NCBI GenBank assembly: GCA_030549495.1
Contig: JAUIRK010000967.1
Coordinates: forward strand, 1 to 64,000
Reading direction: 5' to 3'
DNA from: Nectonema munidae
Taxonomy: Eukaryota; Nematomorpha; Nectonematoida; Nectonematidae
Length of the DNA stretch: 64,000 nucleotides
A program made the translations under genes and the position numbers. The notes beneath the pieces were generated by a model. It was given only the letters and a program-made list of their open reading frames with translations, did no database searches and was not told the origin of the DNA. Position 1 is the stretch's first letter; each line of letters starts with the position of its first letter. Positions 59,268-64,000 of the stretch are shown one piece after another.

Positions 59268-60130
59268 CACCTAATCATAATTACTAGACCCATCTACATA
59301 TACATATATACCCATTTCTTCATCTAACTCCGCTTTTCCAAATAACACTAACATCTATCTCTATACTACATACACGCATATTTATTCGTCACACTTCTCT
59401 TAGATACGTCCCGCACTACTACCCTCCTATTCGATGTGTCTGTACCCGCATCATTCTCTATTTCTAAGTAGCTACGAGTAGAATTTGCGTGCATAAAAAT
59501 ACAAATATAAATTCTGGGGCGTTGTGCAGTTTTTTCTTCTTCAACGAGAATGAAGAGGCGCAGAAAGATCTATGATGACTACGATACCACACACACACAC
59601 ACACACAGATGCATAAGCGTAAAGTATTCTTTTGAACAAGGCAAGCGCAGACTACTTATCTCGTGGGCATCGTCAGAAAAAGTTCTGCACACAAACCCAT
59701 CCACTACAACAATTTTCTAAATTAGTGACTGATTTTTGTAACCTGGTTTGTTTTGTTTTTAGTCCATATTGTTGCTAATGCGATGTCTTTTGTTCTCTTT
59801 TTCCTTAAATATTATACGAATAAATATAACGGTACATGCATACAAAGTTATACGTAAATGTATTCATTTTTATTTTTTGTCCTTGCTTTTTCGATAACAA
59901 AATATAAAGAAAATAAAATTTGCAATATTTTTTCACTTTCGAAAGACCTGCAATACTGCACACTCCTCATCAATTATATCTAAAATCGGTAACAAATTAA
60001 CTTAAGATTATAAACACCCTTTTTTTCAACTATTTTGAGTGTAAATAATATCTTTTACTACTCATCCATTTTGATTATCCATTTCAAATTTAAATCCTTC
60101 TTTTTTAGCATTTATTAGCAATTAATATTT
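59268..60130 (+). other. MACO1: Macoilin 3' UTR and downstream flank
   Basis: Pyrimidine-rich 3' UTR with a (CA)n run at 59588-59608. Poly(A) signals AATAAA occur at 59819-59824 and 59912-59917, giving a 3' UTR of about 570-670 bases. No further coding sequence seen up to 60130. Confidence 0.65.
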
Positions 60131-60146
60131 AATCTTTTGTTTTCAG

Positions 60147-60225
60147 GGAGCAAGGCTTTTCATACAAAGTGAAACACCTAGATAACTCTTTGGGCGACTT
60201 GATAAATAGCATAAACGATTTTTAA
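60147..60225 (+). other. Possible orphan terminal exon (25 codons)
   Basis: A good acceptor (atcttttgttttcag) is followed in one frame by EQGFSYKVKHLDNSLGDLIN, SINDF and TAA at 60223-60225. The peptide looks coding-like (amphipathic, low A/T bias in codons relative to the flanks). It lies downstream of the macoilin stop. It could be an alternative last exon of macoilin, an exon of an unseen gene, or chance. I cannot name a family. Confidence 0.25.
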
Positions 60226-60599
60226 TTTAGCTCAGTGTTTTGCAACCCCTTTTCATTTGCGTAACACATAGGTTCTTTCAAAATTCAGCATCACTTTGCA
60301 AGTAAGAGACGTGAAACTCTCTGAAAAATGTGATTGGACAAAGGTGTTGAGTACTCATTATAAGAACAGCTTTGAAGTTAATGCGAGCATGGTTTGGGGG
60401 TATAATGCAACTAGAGAGGAACACTGACGAGTAACTCGAGATTCGCATTAAGACCTTTTTGGCTCAAACTTTTTTTTAATATCTGTGGAACACATCTAGA
60501 TGAATTCACTGTTCCAAGAAAAGTAATTGAATGCTGTAAGCATTCTTATATGTAAAGTTTTGTCAAATTCATTCCCATTTACGAGCACAGTGGCGAAAA

Positions 60600-61990
60600 T
60601 TTGTTAGATTTTCTACAGGAATATCAATGATTGCAGGGGACAATCCTATGATAATGCCTCAAACATGAGTGGGAAATATATAGGCATGCAATCAGTAATA
60701 CGCAAACCAATAGTCTTGCATATATACCATGCTTTGCGCACTCGCTGAACCTCGCGGGTCAAAGTGCAGTTACCTGTTGTGCTGAGGCCGTTTCTTTTTT
60801 TTGATTTTGTACAGAAATGTCTTCTCAGCTTCAACGCATCGATGGAATCTTCTCATGACGAAGCCGCTCAATATACTAACATTAAAACGCCTCTGAGATA
60901 CAAGATGGTCAGCTCACCACGATGCATTGCATGCACTTAAATATGGATACTTAGTTATCAAGACTATTCTAGTGAGTTCGTCTGAAGATGTAGCCAAAAA
61001 CCAGAAGCAGGTTTGGAGGCAGAAGAGCTGTCTTCTAAAATTACCTACCTGGGAACAGGACTGCTAATACAAGTGTGGTCATCAATATTGAAAAGATTTC
61101 ACATCACAAGTAAACCTCTACAGTCCTCACATATTGCGACTCAGAAGCTGGCTTCATTAAGTGACTTTATCAAATCTTTAAGAACAAAATTTTAAGAGGA
61201 CAAAAGTAAAGGGCTCTGCGAGTGTGAATACGAACAAACGCAAAATTGAGCATAACAGAAAATGGAACATTGGAGACGCTCACAAGGCTGAACTATCGCC
61301 ATCCTCAAAATTCAGAGTCCACACTTTCTTACCTATAATTGACAAACTGACTTCATCATTGAACCAGAGAAAAACTGCTTATGGTGTCATGGCTGAGAGG
61401 TTTGGGTTCCTAATGAATTTAGCCTCTTACAATGAAATGCAATTGTGTGCCCACATGGATCGTTTGGTATGTCACGACGAATTCGTTGATTTTCAGCGTT
61501 ATTGTCTAAATCTAAGGTTTTAACAGCCGATTCTACTGAAAGTATTGAAAGCTTTTCCAAATGTATCTCTTATTTTAAGGATTTTCCTCGGTCTAATGAT
61601 AAGCAATTGCAGTGGCGAACGTTCATTTTCAGCCTTGAAACGCATTAAAAATACATTAGGATCAAACATGGGGCAAGACAGACTCAATGCCCTGTCAATT
61701 ATGTGCATTGAAAGTAGGCTCATGGAGTCCATTGACTTTTCCTCGATCATTGACAAGTTTGCTTCTAGCAAAGTTCATTTGTAACTCGCCTATAACTACT
61801 TTAGTTCAAATACATATGGAATTCAGTATTTCTACATTAAATAAATGAGTAAACGTTTACTATGTTTTTTTTAGTTTTTTTATTTAAACAACATAAGTGG
61901 TAATTAATACTTGTATATTATACCTAGTATCTATACTTAGTTGAAAGGGACCAACGGCCCCAAACGCAGCGTTATCCTAATACGCCCTCC
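60600..61990 (+). pseudogene. ZMYM1-like (DUF4371-type) hAT transposon, decayed
   Basis: Successive blocks on the + strand: CRGQSYDNASNMSGKYIGMQ (catalytic region), FFDFVQKCLLSFNAS, then EAEELSSKITYL, KRKIEHNRKWNIGDAHKAEL, FLPIIDKLTSSLNQRKTAYG, and the C-terminal dimerisation block FPNVSLILRIFLGLMISNCS, GERSFSALKRIKNTLGSNMG, QDRLNALSIMCIES. These are characteristic of zinc finger MYM-type protein 1-like hAT transposases. Multiple frame changes and stops. The right terminus is probably near 61985 (gcgttatcctaatacgccct). The left end was not found. Confidence 0.85.
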
Positions 61991-61991
61991 G

Positions 61992-62400
61992 CATATGGCT
62001 CTTCTATTGAATATTTCAAAACTAAACGCTTGGTTATCTCGACACTTTTATAGAAATTTGAAGCACAATAATTTAAAATATAAATCTCAGGTGACAAGAC
62101 ATAAAATGTTCGAGCAAAAATTTTGATTGGACAATTTCTACGGCATCCCAAAACTTGATCAGCAACGATAACATATTAGTTACGAATCCAATATATAGAA
62201 AAAATAAACAAACTATTTTTGTTTTTCTCAAATTATTATAAATGCAGTGAGTGTGTGTTTCCGTGTATGTATGTTTGTAGCTGACTACCTCTAATCCTCT
62301 ACTCCAGAATTCACTAATTCGACCCTCAAATTAATAAAAGTATTGTGGTTGATTCAATTAACAACTGAGTTTCATAAACTGACGTTGAATTTTAGTTCGA
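61992..62400. other. Intergenic, nothing recognised
   Basis: No supported feature. AT-rich with small GT-rich patches near 62250. Confidence 0.35.
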
Positions 62401-62545
62401 GTCAACTTTATAGTGACAAAAATCGAGTAAGCAAAGTATGATTTTTTTATTTTCACTAATTCGGAAAGGCCGATTCCGAATTATTGATAGTCGACTGTAG
62501 TATTTGTGTACGTGAGTGTCTTTGTGTGTGTGTTTTCCTGTGTTT
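62400..62545 (+). repeat. SINE 3' part, copy of the 39697 family
   Basis: Shares aaaaatcgagtaagcaaa, gattccgaattattgatagt, cgactgta and the tgtgtgtgtgt tail with 39840-39950. No tRNA-like head is preserved. Confidence 0.5.
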
Positions 62546-62549
62546 ATTT

Positions 62550-63480
62550 GTGTCCTGTTTGTCTTTCTTATAGGTATGTAGAAGTTTAAATGTTTCCTTC
62601 TGGAGATATTTTACGAAACAAGAAAATGTAAAGTTATAAACGTGAGTTTACAAAAACGAAAAGTTGTATTGTGAAACAAGAAATACAAAATGAATTGCAC
62701 AAATGTGAAAAGATTGCAGAAATGTTATGCAGCTTTTCAATGTTTTCAATTCATCAAAAGTGCGAAACCATTTGCTATCAAGGGATGTTTGCCATTGCAT
62801 CTTGGAAACATTATACAAGTTGGAAATGTGTGGCTTTGTAGTTTGAAATGCCATTTATGCGTAAGAATAAACACAACAAACCCGAGCTGTATCATTGCCA
62901 CATGAAGAATCTGCATATATTATGAATATAACCTGACAAGAATGATATCGAGCGGATGCTCTCAAGTTATGTATGTGACTGCGCTTCAAGCCAAATTCTT
63001 TCAGTTTTCTTAAGCAGATGATGTAATTTTTTATTAACTTTCCCTCTAACTATTATTTTTCCTACAATGAAAAGTTATTAATTAGAAAATGTAAACTTTT
63101 ATGAAACTTAAGCCGAAAAGACCCCATCTGGACTTCAACCGTATATTAAAATATAAAATCATGCGGGGGTTAAAATTTGAAATGAAAGATTTTTTATAGT
63201 TCAGGCATTCACGAAGCTAGCCAGCCAGCGCTGATTTTGTCTTAGATTTAAAGATCATATCTATGGAGTCAAGTGAAAACCTTTAAACAAAATTCCACAT
63301 TATTTGTAATGTTTTTCTTACCTGAGTTTTATTTTCTTTTTATAACCCCTATCAGGATAGAAAAATTATACAACTTAATTGGGATGAGTGACTACAATTT
63401 GTAATCGACTGATTTTTTTACTGTTTTATGTTAATATATGTTTTTCAGAGAATTAAATATAAGTGCTTTTAAAAAATATT
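62550..63480. other. Intergenic, nothing recognised
   Basis: Open frames at 62648-62905 on both strands overlap and match nothing known; I do not call them. Confidence 0.35.
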
Positions 63481-63488
63481 TATTGAAA

Positions 63489-64000
63489 TCATTTGTCACA
63501 ATACTTGCAAGTTACAGTTTTTTTATCACAAGAATGTTCTTTGCAACAAGCTTTTGAGCAAATAGAACATCTTGGGGTTTCTTCTTTATTTACTTTTTCA
63601 GAAGTTTGAGCTTGCGTGCTTGATATGAAAAAATGAATCACGTGTTTTAATTCGGTGGAAAGATAAACATTTTCTAATCTTTTTTCATATATGCCAATGA
63701 AAATTTTTCTCCTAAATTTTTGAGAAAATGTTTCCTTGATTGACAATAACCATTTTTCTTTGCAATTAGGTATAAGTTGAGACATGCCACGCCAAGCATG
63801 TTGAAGAATATAATAAATGGCTAGCGAACTGTTTTTCTGCTATATTTTCATCCATCAGGCCTAACCACCTTTTGTCTTGTTATAAAAATTAATTAAATCA
63901 GGTATTCTCTTTTCATTGACAAAATCAGAAGCAAAAAATTATTTAATAAAAGAGAGTCTTATTTTTTTTGGCTGCATAAGATAAAATTATGATTTTGTTT
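63489..64000 (-). pseudogene. piggyBac transposase C-terminal remnant, runs off the window
   Basis: Minus strand: PDLINFYNKTKGG (the conserved YN..KGGVD block; the following Val-Asp lies where a stop and frame change occur), then the tail LIPNCKEKWLLSIKETFSQK and the C-terminal cysteine-rich module RCSICSKACCKEHS, TVTCKYCDK ending at 63489. The Cys-rich end (C..C...C.EH....C..C) is the DNA-binding module of piggyBac-type transposases. The N-terminal half would lie beyond 64000. It is broken at least twice in the visible part. Confidence 0.8.

Noticed and set aside
63160-63175. Left terminus of the piggyBac remnant (gggggttaa)
   Set aside because: The orientation of the G-run and TTAA does not fit a left end reading TTAACCC; no inverted partner is inside the window.

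Overview
The window is animal nuclear DNA. It is AT-rich (about 30% GC by eye), its genes are split by GT-AG introns, and it is crowded with cut-and-paste DNA transposons, short non-autonomous elements and tRNA-like SINEs. Two host genes can be read end to end, and both are conserved in animals: an ALYREF/Ref1-type mRNA export adaptor (6 coding exons, 1976-7376, + strand) and macoilin (12 coding exons, 26127-59267, + strand). Intron size, composition and the hAT/Tigger/MULE/piggyBac mix suggest an invertebrate, perhaps an arthropod; the species cannot be fixed from this sequence alone.

Layout. 1-1975: AT-rich flank with a SINE tail. 1976-7376: ALYREF, whose first intron (4.5 kb) holds a hAT remnant and a TTAA-flanked MITE. 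7377-26126: intergenic transposon field, with a hAT terminus and Tigger-type MITE, a 50% GC island of unknown origin, LINE and Tigger scraps, a MULE apparently nested in another MULE, an internally deleted Tigger, and an old Buster-like hAT split by a younger hAT that has a perfect 8-bp target duplication. 26127-59267: macoilin, whose 15.3-kb second intron and 5-kb sixth and seventh introns hold MITEs, two Tigger elements, a mariner-like element, a 37-bp minisatellite in two blocks and further hAT MITEs. 59268-64000: macoilin 3' UTR, a possible orphan terminal exon, a decayed ZMYM1-type hAT, a SINE tail and a piggyBac remnant that leaves the window.

The host genes are not functionally linked in any way the sequence shows. 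ALYREF acts in the nucleus in mRNP packaging and export; macoilin is a multipass ER/nuclear-membrane coiled-coil protein of neurons. The rest of the window is mainly a record of transposition. Many insertions can be bounded to the base by terminal inverted repeats and target duplications (8 bp for hAT, 9 bp for MULE, TA for Tigger and mariner, TTAA for the piggyBac-like MITEs). I found no CRISPR array, rRNA or functional tRNA gene, and no element I can assign to a retrovirus, LTR or Polinton family.
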